Of a DNA stretch of 64,000 bases, positions 49,333 through 58,606 are shown piece after piece; within the stretch, counting starts at the first letter, position 1; every line of letters starts with the position of its first letter. The stretch spans positions 1 through 64,000 of the forward strand of contig NZ_AP025465.1 in assembly GCF_024347355.1 (NCBI RefSeq), written 5' to 3'. The position numbers were made by a program, and so were the translations under genes. The notes under the pieces were generated by a model. It was given only the letters and a program-made list of their open reading frames with translations. It did no database searches and was not told where the DNA came from. The stretch is from Vibrio chagasii (lineage in GTDB: Bacteria; Pseudomonadota; Gammaproteobacteria; Enterobacterales; Vibrionaceae).

Positions 49333-51060
49333 ATGTCACTTTTAGAAGTAAAAAATCTTCGTATCGAATACCCATCTCGTCATGGAGTTCACGCCGCAGT
49401 TAAATCGCTTTCGTTCAATATTGAACGTGGTGAGATTGTTGGTGTTGTAGGCGAATCTGGTGCTGGTAAGTCAACGGTAGGTAACGCGGTTATCGATCTG
49501 TTGAGCCCTCCTGGTCGCATTGCTAGCGGCGAGGTATTTCTGGATGGCGAAAAAGTCTCTGGCTTATCTCCTGAACAGATGCGTTCTGTTCGCGGCTCAA
49601 AGATTGGTTTTATCTTCCAAGATCCAATGACGTCTCTTAACCCTCTATTCACCGTAGAACAGCAGTTAAAAGAAACGATTCACGCCAACATGAAGGTTTC
49701 TGATCAAGAAGCCTATGAACGCTCCCTCGACTTGATGAATCAAGTTGGTATCCCACAGCCAGAAAACCGCTTAAAACAGTATCCTCACCAATTCTCTGGC
49801 GGTATGCGTCAGCGTGTGGTTATAGCGATTGCATTGGCAGGTGAGCCTGACCTTATCATCGCAGATGAACCAACCACCGCACTGGATGTGTCTATCCAAG
49901 ACCAAATCTTAGGTTTGATTCGCGATCTATGTATTAAGAAAAACGTAGGTTGTATGTTGGTAACGCACGACATGGGTGTGGTATCTAACGTAACCGATCG
50001 TGTAGCCGTAATGTATCGTGGTGACTTAGTTGAGTTTGGCCCAACTGCCAAAGTGCTTGGTACGCCAGAACACCCATACACACACAGCTTGATCTCTGCG
50101 GTTCCGCGTTCAGACCGTAAACTCGATCGTTTCCCACTAGTGAGCTACATCGAAGAAGCACACGAGATGGAACCACTTGATGTGAAAAATCACTGGTTGG
50201 GTCAAAGCCAAGATCACCGTGATTACACAGGCCCATTATTAAATGTTGAAAACGTAAACCTGCGTTTCACCACTAAAGATTCGTTCTTCGAGAGCCGCCG
50301 TGAGTACGTACAAGCGTCGAACAACGTTAGCTTTGAGGTGCATGAAGGTGAGACGTTTGGTTTGGTGGGTGAATCAGGCTCAGGTAAATCAACGATTGCT
50401 CGTGTAATTGCTGGTTTGTACGCGCCAAACTCGGGCAAGGTAACGTTTGAAGGCGTTGACCTGACTGGCCTGAAATCTGAAAAAGAGCGTCGCCCTATGC
50501 GTCGCCAAATGCAGATGGTTTTCCAAAACCCTTATACATCAATGAACCCTCGAATGAAGATATTCGACATCATTGCTGAACCTATTCGATTCCATAAGCT
50601 TACTCGCAACGAAAGCGAAACTCGTCAGATCGTTAATGACCTGCTAGAGCACGTTGGTTTAGGTAAAATGGCTGGGGTGAAGTACCCACACGAATTCTCA
50701 GGTGGTCAACGTCAGCGTATTTCTATCGCTCGCGCTTTGGCGACTCGCCCACGTCTTTTGATTTGTGATGAACCAACATCGGCACTGGATGTGTCGGTAC
50801 AGGCTCAAATCCTCAACCTACTAAAAGACTTACAAGACGAGTTAAACCTAACCATGCTGTTCATTAGTCACGATTTACCGGTTATTCGCCAAATGTGTGA
50901 CCGTGTTGGCGTGATGCAGATGGGGACACTATTGGAAGTTGCGCCTACAGAGCAGCTATTCCAATCACCTCAGCATGAATACAGCAAACAACTGATTTCT
51001 TTAATGCCTGAATTTACAGGTTTGAGAGAAGAAAAAGCAGTGGCACAAGCCGCGGTATAA
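49333..51060 (+). CDS. Peptide ABC transporter, fused double ATPase
   Basis: A single 575-residue chain carries both ATPase domains of a Dpp/Opp-type importer, like YejF or GsiA. Domain 1 has Walker A GESGAGKS near residue 39, signature FSGGMRQRV and Walker [12 protein letters not shown]. Domain 2 (from about 305) has GESGSGKS, FSGGQRQRI and LICDEPTSALD. The four-cysteine C-terminal motif present in the ATPases at 10159 and 11142 is missing from both halves. The ATG at 49333 with an AGAGG site starts the conserved sequence. Order is ATPase, binding protein, two permeases, with a 94-nt gap to the next gene. Confidence 0.92.
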   Translation: MSLLEVKNLRIEYPSRHGVHAAVKSLSFNIERGEIVGVVGESGAGKSTVGNAVIDLLSPPGRIASGEVFLDGEKVSGLSPEQMRSVRGSKIGFIFQDPMTSLNPLFTVEQQLKETIHANMKVSDQEAYERSLDLMNQVGIPQPENRLKQYPHQFSGGMRQRVVIAIALAGEPDLIIADEPTTALDVSIQDQILGLIRDLCIKKNVGCMLVTHDMGVVSNVTDRVAVMYRGDLVEFGPTAKVLGTPEHPYTHSLISAVPRSDRKLDRFPLVSYIEEAHEMEPLDVKNHWLGQSQDHRDYTGPLLNVENVNLRFTTKDSFFESRREYVQASNNVSFEVHEGETFGLVGESGSGKSTIARVIAGLYAPNSGKVTFEGVDLTGLKSEKERRPMRRQMQMVFQNPYTSMNPRMKIFDIIAEPIRFHKLTRNESETRQIVNDLLEHVGLGKMAGVKYPHEFSGGQRQRISIARALATRPRLLICDEPTSALDVSVQAQILNLLKDLQDELNLTMLFISHDLPVIRQMCDRVGVMQMGTLLEVAPTEQLFQSPQHEYSKQLISLMPEFTGLREEKAVAQAAV

Positions 51061-51154
51061 AAGTCAGCAGGCTGGAGTTTAGCTTGCTAACAACAATAAA
51101 CAGACGCAAATACAACAACTAGGGATCTGGATTCCCGCATGAAGGAGTTATGCA

Positions 51155-52708
51155 ATGAAAACCATGAAAAGCAAATTAGCAGTAGCTTTGATGGCAGCTG
51201 GCCTAAGCTTTAGTGCAGCAGCAGCAGATATTACCGTTGGCTATGCAGCTGACCCTGTATCACTTGACCCGCACGAGCAGCTGTCTGGTGGTACACTGCA
51301 AATGTCTCACATGGTATTTGACCCTCTAGTACGTTTCACTCAAGAGATGGACTTCGAAGGCCGTCTAGCGACAAGCTGGGAGCGAATTGATAACGAGACT
51401 ATGCGCTTCAATCTTCGTAAGGGAGTCAAATTCCACTCAGGAAATGCATTTACAGCTGATGATGTAGTTTGGACTTTCGAACGTTTGAAGTCTTCGGCAG
51501 ATTTCAAAGGCATCTTTGGTCCTTTGGTATCTTTGACTAAGGTAGATGACTATACCGTTGAAGTTAAGACTGATGGTACGTATCCATTGATCGAAAATGT
51601 GGCGACCTATATTTTCCCAATGGACAGCAAGTTCTACTCTGGAAAAACTGCAGACGGAAAAGACAAATCTGAGTTGGTTAAGCATGGTAACTCCTTTGCA
51701 TCAACCAATGAGTCTGGAACGGGGCCTTTTATCATCAAGTCTCGTGAACAGGGTGTTAAGGTTGAGTTTGAACGTTTCGCTGATTACTGGGATAGCGCTT
51801 CAAAAGGTAATGTCGACAAGCTTACGCTTGTGCCAATTAAGGAAGATGCAACGCGAGTCGCTGCTATTCTTTCCGGTGATGTTGATATGATCGCGCCTGT
51901 TGCACCAAATGATTACAAGCGAGTTAAAAATGCTGATGGTGTTGATTTATATACAATGCCTGGAACGCGTATTATTACCTTTCAAATGAACCAAAGCAGT
52001 AATGAGGCACTGAAAGATGTGCGCGTTCGTCAAGCGATTGTTTATGCGATTAACAACGAAGGTATCGTTAAAAAAATCATGAAAGGTGCGGCTACTGCAG
52101 CTGCGCAACAGAGCCCTGTGGGATACGCTGGCTATAACGAAGAACTAAAACCTCGCTATGATGTTAAAAAAGCAAAAGAGCTGATGAAAGAAGCGGGCTA
52201 TGAAGATGGCTTTACGCTAACTATGATGGCACCAAATAATCGTTATGTGAACGATGCTAAGATTGCGCAAGCAGCGGCGGCAATGCTATCTAAGATTGGT
52301 ATTAAAGTTGATCTTAAAACTATGCCTAAAGCGCAGTATTGGCCTGAGTTTGATAAGTGTGCTGCTGATATGATGATGATTGGTTGGCACCCTGATACTG
52401 AAGACTCTGCGAACTTCTCTGAATTCCTCACGATGACCCGTGATGAAGCTACAGGTAAAGGTCAGTATAACTGTGGTCACTACTCAAATTCTGAAATCGA
52501 TAAAGTAGTTTTAGAAACGAATTCAGAAACTGATCTTGTTAAACGAAGTGCGATGCTGAAGCAAGTTGAAGCCGTCCTATATGATGAAGCTGCGTTCGTA
52601 CCACTTCATTGGCAAGACCCTTCATGGGCAGCTAAGAGTAACGTTGAGATTGGTCCAATTATCAACGGCATGAACTTCCCTTACTTCGGTGATCTAGTTG
52701 TAAAATAA
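51155..52708 (+). CDS. Peptide ABC transporter substrate-binding protein (DppA type)
   Basis: Periplasmic receptor of the second importer, 517 residues, SBP family 5. A Sec signal peptide is cleaved after F-S-A-A-A-A. The mature start D-I-T-V-G-Y-A-A-D-P-V-S-L-D-P-H is diagnostic of the family, and the family motif N-L-R-K-G-V-K-F-H-S-G is near residue 90. A strong AAGGAG site precedes the ATG. The middle of the gene (about 51430-52600) uses GAT, GTT, GCT and TTG more often than its neighbours, which favour CTA and GAC; this may mark a replaced segment. Ligand unknown; dipeptides or oligopeptides most likely. Confidence 0.92.
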   Translation: MKTMKSKLAVALMAAGLSFSAAAADITVGYAADPVSLDPHEQLSGGTLQMSHMVFDPLVRFTQEMDFEGRLATSWERIDNETMRFNLRKGVKFHSGNAFTADDVVWTFERLKSSADFKGIFGPLVSLTKVDDYTVEVKTDGTYPLIENVATYIFPMDSKFYSGKTADGKDKSELVKHGNSFASTNESGTGPFIIKSREQGVKVEFERFADYWDSASKGNVDKLTLVPIKEDATRVAAILSGDVDMIAPVAPNDYKRVKNADGVDLYTMPGTRIITFQMNQSSNEALKDVRVRQAIVYAINNEGIVKKIMKGAATAAAQQSPVGYAGYNEELKPRYDVKKAKELMKEAGYEDGFTLTMMAPNNRYVNDAKIAQAAAAMLSKIGIKVDLKTMPKAQYWPEFDKCAADMMMIGWHPDTEDSANFSEFLTMTRDEATGKGQYNCGHYSNSEIDKVVLETNSETDLVKRSAMLKQVEAVLYDEAAFVPLHWQDPSWAAKSNVEIGPIINGMNFPYFGDLVVK

Positions 52709-52725
52709 CCTAGCTTGCTAGAATC

Positions 52726-52750
52726 GAGAGCCTGAAGCTTTCAGGCTCTC
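52726..52750 (+). other. Stable hairpin after the binding-protein gene
   Basis: GAGAGCCTGAA pairs perfectly with TTCAGGCTCTC around a 3-nt loop, with no T tract. Such hairpins protect upstream mRNA from 3' exonucleases, which would raise binding-protein levels relative to the permeases. Confidence 0.7.
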
Positions 52751-52777
52751 AAACTATTAAGAAATATATTTAAGTTT

Positions 52778-52818
52778 AGGTATTTGGTCTTCCTTCAGTC
52801 TGGCTAAATACCTTTTTT
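52778..52818 (+). terminator. Possible partial terminator between binding protein and permeases
   Basis: AGGTATTT and AAATACCT pair across a long loop, followed by six T. It is weak but would further reduce permease transcription. Confidence 0.55.
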
Positions 52819-52886
52819 AAGACTGAATTTTTGTTATCTGGTCGCGGATTTTGATTAGATAATCATGGATAGATAAGGGGCAAGGA

Positions 52887-53864
52887 ATGGTTACGTTTCT
52901 GGTCAAGCGCCTGTTTCAGGCACTGATAGTGATGTTTGTGATCAGTTTGGTGGCGTTTGCCATTCAGGATAACCTGGGCGACCCGTTGCGTGAGTTAGTC
53001 GGTCAATCTGTGTCAGAATCGGAGCGTCAAGCGCTGCGTGATGAACTCGGCTTAAATGATCCCTTCATTACAAAATACACTCGCTTTGTAGGCGCAGCTC
53101 TACAAGGTGATCTTGGTACTTCATATTTCTTTAAACGCCCTGCAGTGGACGTAATCTTAGATAAGCTGGTGGCGACGCTTGAACTTGTGTTTGGCGCTTC
53201 TCTGATCATCGTTTGTCTGTCGATTCCACTTGGCGTTTATTCAGCAATACACCCAAAAAGTTTCTTCACTAAGCTGGTGATGGCGGGCAGTAGTATCGGT
53301 ATCTCTGTGCCTGTTTTCTTAACGGCAATCATGCTGATGTATGTCTTCTCAATTGAACTTGGCTGGCTGCCGTCGTTTGGCCGTGGTGAAACTGCAAACT
53401 GGTTTGGCTGGGAGTCTGGTTTCCTAACGCTAGATGGCCTTGCACACTTAGTTCTGCCAAGTATCGCGCTTGCGTCTATCATGCTACCGCTTTTCATTCG
53501 TCTGGTTCGTTCAGAGATGCTAGAAGTGCTGAGCTCTGAGTACATCAAGTTTGGTAAAGCGAAAGGTCTGGAACTGAACAAGATTTACTACCAGCACGCT
53601 CTGAAAAACACAATGCTACCTGTACTAACGGTAGGTGGTGTTCAGATTGGTACTATGGTGGCTTACACCATTCTTACTGAAACTGTATTCCAGTGGCCGG
53701 GCACCGGCTTCCTATTCCTTGAAGCGATTAACCGAGTGGATACACCACTGATTACCGCATACGTTATCTTCGTTGGTCTTATCTTCGTAGTAACGAACAC
53801 CATTGTTGACCTGCTATACGGCATCATTAACCCAACAGTGAACATCACAGGGAAAGGAGCATAA
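52887..53864 (+). CDS. Peptide ABC transporter permease (DppB type)
   Basis: First membrane subunit of the second importer, 325 residues with six hydrophobic segments. The N-terminal helix (residues 10-28) leads to a periplasmic loop with the L-R-D-E-L-G-L-N-D-P motif typical of DppB. The EAA loop is near residue 225 (K-F-G-K-A-K-G-L-E-L-N-K-I-Y). An AAGGGG-type ribosome site precedes the ATG. It ends 2 nt before the next permease. Confidence 0.92.
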   Translation: MVTFLVKRLFQALIVMFVISLVAFAIQDNLGDPLRELVGQSVSESERQALRDELGLNDPFITKYTRFVGAALQGDLGTSYFFKRPAVDVILDKLVATLELVFGASLIIVCLSIPLGVYSAIHPKSFFTKLVMAGSSIGISVPVFLTAIMLMYVFSIELGWLPSFGRGETANWFGWESGFLTLDGLAHLVLPSIALASIMLPLFIRLVRSEMLEVLSSEYIKFGKAKGLELNKIYYQHALKNTMLPVLTVGGVQIGTMVAYTILTETVFQWPGTGFLFLEAINRVDTPLITAYVIFVGLIFVVTNTIVDLLYGIINPTVNITGKGA

Positions 53865-53866
53865 TC

Positions 53867-54805
53867 ATGGAACAAACAACAACAGCTCCATCTCGTTGGG
53901 AGCGATTTAAGCAGTCAGACATTTTGTACTACTTCTTGCGTGACAAAGTGGCAATGTTCAGCTTTGCTGTTTTCACTGCTTTCTTAGTGATGGCATTGGC
54001 GGCACCTGTTCTAGCGCCAACAGACCCGTATGACGTGACGTCTATCGACATCATGGACTCTGAGCTACCACCGTCTTGGATGGAAGATGGCGAAGAGCGT
54101 TTCCTACTGGGTACGGATGAACAGGGTCGTGACATTCTATCGACCATGCTTTACGGTTCTCGCTTATCACTGACGATTGGTTTCCTAGCCGTTGGTCTAC
54201 AGCTGACCCTAGGTATCATCATTGGTCTATCTGCGGGTTACTTCGGTGGTCGTATCGATAGCTTCTTGATGCGTTTTGCTGATGTTCAGCTCTCGTTCTC
54301 CACCATGATGGTTGCGATCATTGTCTCGGCTATCTTTAAGGCGAGCTTCGGTAGTGACTTCTACGCGCAATATGCGGTAGTGATGCTGGTGGTGATCATC
54401 GGTATTGCTGAATGGCCGCAGTATGCTCGTACGATTCGTGCATCGGTATTGGCTGAGAAGAAGAAAGAGTATGTAGAAGCAGCACGCGTGATGGGCTTCA
54501 GAGCTCCGCGCATCATGTTCCGTCATATTCTACCAAACTGTTTATCGCCAATTTTGGTTATCTCTACGGTACAGGTGGCAAATGCCATCATGTCAGAAGC
54601 GGCACTTTCTTTCCTAGGTTTGGGCCTACCGGTAGACCAACCGTCACTAGGTGCACTAATCAGTACTGGTTTTAACTACATTTTCTCTGGTGCGTGGTGG
54701 ATTACAGCCTTCCCTGGTGTCGTATTGGTGACGCTAGTACTGGTGATCAACCTACTGGGTGACTGGTTACGTGACGTGTTTAACCCTAAAATTTATAAAG
54801 GGTGA
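53867..54805 (+). CDS. Peptide ABC transporter permease (DppC type)
   Basis: Second membrane subunit, 312 residues. A cytoplasmic arm leads to helix 1 (about 30-50), a periplasmic part with L-L-G-T-D-E-Q-G-R-D-I-L-S and five more helices. The EAA motif V-E-A-A-R-V-M-G-F-R-A-P is near residue 205. Start and stop overlap closely with the previous gene (2-nt gap), and an intrinsic terminator follows. In V. cholerae a four-gene operon of the same order lies at a similar place near ilvC, as far as I recall. Confidence 0.92.
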   Translation: MEQTTTAPSRWERFKQSDILYYFLRDKVAMFSFAVFTAFLVMALAAPVLAPTDPYDVTSIDIMDSELPPSWMEDGEERFLLGTDEQGRDILSTMLYGSRLSLTIGFLAVGLQLTLGIIIGLSAGYFGGRIDSFLMRFADVQLSFSTMMVAIIVSAIFKASFGSDFYAQYAVVMLVVIIGIAEWPQYARTIRASVLAEKKKEYVEAARVMGFRAPRIMFRHILPNCLSPILVISTVQVANAIMSEAALSFLGLGLPVDQPSLGALISTGFNYIFSGAWWITAFPGVVLVTLVLVINLLGDWLRDVFNPKIYKG

Positions 54806-54844
54806 TAGCTTGGTTTGATTTTTAGTAAAAAAAATCACTAAACT

Positions 54845-54875
54845 AAGAGCCGTAAGCAATTACGGCTCTTTTTTT
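54845..54875 (+). terminator. Terminator of the second peptide ABC operon
   Basis: AAGAGCCGTAA, a GCAA loop and TTACGGCTCTT, then T5. Confidence 0.93.
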
Positions 54876-54983
54876 GCTTAATGGATCTTGAACTAAGTAT
54901 CATTGATAGTGTCAATAATACTTAAAATGGAATTCGTGTTTTATCGACATTAATTCGGTAACAATTAACCCGTGAGGGTTTAA

Positions 54984-55964
54984 GTGGTGGTTATGAAATT
55001 GACAATGAATGATGTATGTCGCGCTGTGATTAGAAATTATCGTATGGGTCTTATTGCTGCATCCCTCTTGGTATCGAGCCAAGTCAATGCAGAATCGGTT
55101 TTATGTGATGCTACTCAGGCAAGTACTAATCAATTACCACAGCTAGAGCAATCATGTCCGATCGGTAAGGGTGTTTGGGGTAATAAAGCGCCTAAGCGTC
55201 ATTCAGATAATGAGCTGTTTTGGGTTCAATGTGGCCTGCTGAACAAGCCTTTGTCACTGAGCCAAGCAAAACCTCTTTACGGCAAAATTTCGACCAACGT
55301 ATGGATGAAACCTGAGGGTGGTGATTATCGTTGTTTGATTGGTCCTTACTCTACATTTTCAGATGCGAGAAAAGATCTAGCTCAGGTTCGTAAGGTGCCA
55401 GGTTATGGCGAAGCCTTTATTCGTATGGTTGATAAGTCGAAGACCTCATCACAACCTATCGTGGCAAAAGCGGCCGAGCCTAAAGCAGCAAAACCGACAC
55501 CGGTTAAGGCTCCAGTAAAACCTGCAACTAAGCCTGCGGCGAAACCCGTAGCAGCCAAGCCAGCGGCAGCAGTGACGAGTGCGGCTGCCATTCAGGCACT
55601 GCCAAGTGGTGACAAGAATTCAGATAACGATCTAGAGATTGAAGTTCGCGTGACGGCAAATGTTGCCGGTAGCCAATATGCGATCCCTTACTTGCTAGAC
55701 CATGAGCAGCAGTTCTACATGGAGCAAGGTAAGCCTTGGAGTCGTTTGGATTATGGCAGCGCAGAGCTGGTATGTAATAAGATCAACATGAAGCTGATGA
55801 CTGAAAAGCAATGGCAGAGCATCCTCGGCTCAAGAGTGATGGAAAATCAGAATTGGCCAATGCACCTACCTTATTGGGGAGCGGATAAGAAAGGCCTGTT
55901 CACCAATGGTAACGTAAACCAACTCAAAGGCTCTTCATTACTTAACGTGATGTGTGTGAATTAG
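54984..55964 (+). CDS. Secreted protein with SPOR-like domain
   Basis: A 326-residue exported protein of unknown function. A Sec signal (hydrophobic residues about 22-34, cleavage near V-N-A) is followed by a SPOR-like fold (about 70-145: F-W-V-Q-C-G-x-x and G-P-Y-S-T-F-S-D-A-R-K-D-L). A low-complexity Ala/Pro/Lys linker (about 155-200) leads to a compact C-terminal domain rich in W and G. SPOR domains bind denuded peptidoglycan at division sites, so a septal or wall role is plausible. A GTG at 54984 fits the GAGGG site (5-nt spacer) better than the ATG at 54993. Confidence 0.8.
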   Translation: MVVMKLTMNDVCRAVIRNYRMGLIAASLLVSSQVNAESVLCDATQASTNQLPQLEQSCPIGKGVWGNKAPKRHSDNELFWVQCGLLNKPLSLSQAKPLYGKISTNVWMKPEGGDYRCLIGPYSTFSDARKDLAQVRKVPGYGEAFIRMVDKSKTSSQPIVAKAAEPKAAKPTPVKAPVKPATKPAAKPVAAKPAAAVTSAAAIQALPSGDKNSDNDLEIEVRVTANVAGSQYAIPYLLDHEQQFYMEQGKPWSRLDYGSAELVCNKINMKLMTEKQWQSILGSRVMENQNWPMHLPYWGADKKGLFTNGNVNQLKGSSLLNVMCVN

Positions 55965-56011
55965 CTTCAATCATACCTGGGCTCTCATAGACTAGAAGGT
56001 TTTGATAAAAG

Positions 56012-56038
56012 AAACCCCAGCGCTGTGCTGGGGTTTTT
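56012..56038 (+). terminator. Terminator after the SPOR-like gene
   Basis: AAACCCCAGC, GCTGT loop, GCTGGGGTTT and a T run, facing the end of the lipoprotein gene. Confidence 0.9.
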
Positions 56039-56055
56039 GTTTGGGGGGATGAATA

Positions 56056-58308
56056 TTACTCGTGATTAGACTTACCATCCCAAGTCATGTTGAAGCGGAT
56101 ATCGGTAATGTATTCACTCCAACTATCTGATATATAACCCATGATGCTGTATGTTTTATCTTGCTCAAGACGGTAATTGTTATCATAATTGAATAAGAAT
56201 GATATCACTGCGCTTGGTGTTCCATCTTCGTCAACTGTGAAACAAGAGTTATTGTTCGCGTAGATACCATTTGGGCTATCGTCAAAAGTCACCATAAATC
56301 TTTCAAACATAGCCTCATCACCATCCTGACCTTCAAATAGACCATCACAGCTAATACCATTCATCCACACTTTAATATAATCATGAGAATTACCAGAGCC
56401 ATTAGCTACATCCATTTGAAGGGTGGTAGAGGTCAGTGTGAATTTATCTTCTTGAGATGTTGGCCAATAGATAGCTGCGTCTCTAACATCAGAGCTATCG
56501 CTTGATAATACTTGAATACGTTTCTCAGCATCCAGCTCATTCTTAAACCAAGTGTAACGACTTGATTTATTATCCTCGGTATGAACTACTGCCTTTGAGC
56601 CATTTGATATTGCATCGCTATCGTAATCATTTTTCACATCATAAGTGATGATACCACCCTCATCGCCCACTTCATATTTGGCTTCCAACAGATCGTCTTT
56701 GATAGAATACGTACCTATCTGAATATCAGCTTCTGCTGTACATTCGGTTTTGTTTTCAACAGTTCTTTTATTTTGATAAACATTGCCATCTTTGAAAAGA
56801 ACAGTGTCACACCAAACACGGCTTGGTCCACTTTCATCACTTCCATTTGAGTGACCTTCTTCAAGGTAATACCAAGTTTTACCTTCTAAAGGGTGAGTCT
56901 CAGGTGGAGTGTAGCCTTCCAATACTTCAGGTAACGTAAATGTCACGTAGGTTGGTTCGTTATCATCATCAACGCCACCGACATTGAAAGTTTGCCCTGC
57001 TGGGTATGACTTACTTGGTGTGCCCGAAATAGTAACGATTGAATTTGTGTCTTCCTTTGGGGTAATGGTTAACCCATCAACAGTCAGAGCACCAGAGCGG
57101 TATTTAACGATGTCACCATCAGCATCGTTAAATAAGCCTGATAGATCGAGAGTTTGGTTGAAGACTTCACCTTCTTGAGGTTGCCAGCCATCAATGACAC
57201 TTTGTAGTCTTACTTTTTCTTCATCGACGACTTCTGGAGCTAGGTTCTCAGCTAACTTAATGACTTTAAGGTGCAGTGGGTATGACAGTGCGCCATGCTC
57301 ATCTTTTGCGAAGATTTGGTAATTGTAAGTGCCAGCCTTAGTAAGATCACCACTGATAATGCCAGTATTGCTATCGATCACTAGCCCATTGAGGTCGTTG
57401 GCTAGCTCTTTGAGTTTGAACGTTAATCTATCGCCTTCCGCATCTTGGAAAAGAGTAGAAGCATCTAGGTCTAACCAAGCATCTGAAGGAGCGAGAGTAA
57501 TATCTTTCAATACAACATTTTCACTATCAACAGGACGAGAGTTAGGGGTTACCGTGATTCGGTTACCATCGGCAGGAACATTAACCGTTGGGGAGAAATC
57601 ATCAATCTTTTGTGAAGGATCAACAATGATAGCTTGAGCTTTTACTGCCACAGCTTCAGTCAGTTCTAGTTGCTGTTCGATCGTTAAATCTGAGTAATCA
57701 ACCAGTGTTTCACCGATAGCGTTCAGTGCCTGTGCTTGCTCGGAGTCATCTGCAATGTAGTCACCAAAGAGCAGCTCTTTAGAGACAGTTAAGCCAGAAG
57801 CCATTACTGATTGTAAAACCTTCGCTTCAGCTTGTTCTCGAGTCAGTTCAGTACCAGCAGCTTTTGCCCCTTCAAGTTGTTCAATGACCATATTTGTCAT
57901 TGGGTTGATGATGGTTGAACCCGCAGTCGTAGCCAGTTCGAAGCTGTCTGTAACTAGGCCGCGTGTTTTATCGTTTGTCTTATCTTCGATTGCTTTGATA
58001 AATACAACGCTATCTTTGTACTCATTTGGCAGAATAAACTGACCCTCTTCATCAGTCTTATCATTTAGCTTTTTATCAGAAGGGTCAAGCTTGAAGTTGC
58101 CATCTGTATCAACCCACACTTCAGCATTTTGTAGGTAGCCATCGATAGCGGTAATCACTACACCACTGGGAGCTTTACCTGAACTATTCCCCCCCGAAGC
58201 TGAGCCTGAACTATCGCCATTTGATGTTGTTCCTGAATTATTGCTATCTGAACCACAGCCAGTAAGAGCTAAGGCCACTGAAGCGGCCAGTAAACTCATC
58301 TTCTTCAT
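56056..58308 (-). CDS. Large surface lipoprotein with cadherin-like domains
   Basis: A 750-residue lipoprotein with no family assigned by me. Lipobox L-T-G-C (Cys18) is followed by a Ser/Gly-rich tether (19-46). Then come a carboxypeptidase-regulatory-like segment with an acidic D-T-D-G-N-F-K-L-D loop (about 50-105), a helical region (130-230), and two cadherin/He_PIG-like repeats (about 275-350 and 360-465). A C-terminal domain of about 280 residues begins H-P-L-E-G-K-T-W-Y-Y-L-E and has paired cysteines. The last repeat and C-terminal domain resemble the 516-residue protein encoded at 58607. It lies downstream of the kinase-sigma operon on the same strand, with its own 298-bp upstream region. 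Confidence 0.78.
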   Translation of the reverse strand: MKKMSLLAASVALALTGCGSDSNNSGTTSNGDSSGSASGGNSSGKAPSGVVITAIDGYLQNAEVWVDTDGNFKLDPSDKKLNDKTDEEGQFILPNEYKDSVVFIKAIEDKTNDKTRGLVTDSFELATTAGSTIINPMTNMVIEQLEGAKAAGTELTREQAEAKVLQSVMASGLTVSKELLFGDYIADDSEQAQALNAIGETLVDYSDLTIEQQLELTEAVAVKAQAIIVDPSQKIDDFSPTVNVPADGNRITVTPNSRPVDSENVVLKDITLAPSDAWLDLDASTLFQDAEGDRLTFKLKELANDLNGLVIDSNTGIISGDLTKAGTYNYQIFAKDEHGALSYPLHLKVIKLAENLAPEVVDEEKVRLQSVIDGWQPQEGEVFNQTLDLSGLFNDADGDIVKYRSGALTVDGLTITPKEDTNSIVTISGTPSKSYPAGQTFNVGGVDDDNEPTYVTFTLPEVLEGYTPPETHPLEGKTWYYLEEGHSNGSDESGPSRVWCDTVLFKDGNVYQNKRTVENKTECTAEADIQIGTYSIKDDLLEAKYEVGDEGGIITYDVKNDYDSDAISNGSKAVVHTEDNKSSRYTWFKNELDAEKRIQVLSSDSSDVRDAAIYWPTSQEDKFTLTSTTLQMDVANGSGNSHDYIKVWMNGISCDGLFEGQDGDEAMFERFMVTFDDSPNGIYANNNSCFTVDEDGTPSAVISFLFNYDNNYRLEQDKTYSIMGYISDSWSEYITDIRFNMTWDGKSNHE

Positions 58309-58557
58309 TCTTCCATATCCTTTTTTTGAGGGGGAGGCTCTATGTAAGCCTACTTATTTCATTAGTTGAGCTAATATAAATTTGCTGAATGTTTTACTTG
58401 GATGTGGGTTATGTTTCAATGCACGTAAAGTAATAATAAATCCGTAAAGTTTATTTCATTTTTGCGTGTTGTATTGATCATCTTAATAATAGTGGTCGGG
58501 AGTTTATTAAGGTTATATTGCTATATAAATCAATATTTACTGGTATTTAGTGATTGT
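58309..58557. other. Upstream region of the surface lipoprotein gene
   Basis: AT-rich, no open frame. AAGGAT lies 8 nt before the lipoprotein ATG. It is the natural place for a promoter read by the neighbouring ECF sigma factor, but with one sequence I cannot define its motif. Confidence 0.45.
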
Positions 58558-58588
58558 AAGCCGATACTGCTATGCTCAGTATCGGCTT
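58558..58588 (-). other. Hairpin at the end of the kinase-sigma operon
   Basis: A perfect 12-bp stem AAGCCGATACTG / CAGTATCGGCTT with a 7-nt loop, 19 nt beyond the stop of the last operon gene. No T tract follows on either strand, so it is a weak terminator or an mRNA-stabilising hairpin. Confidence 0.6.
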
Positions 58589-58606
58589 GTCTGCGTTATG
58601 GCGACT

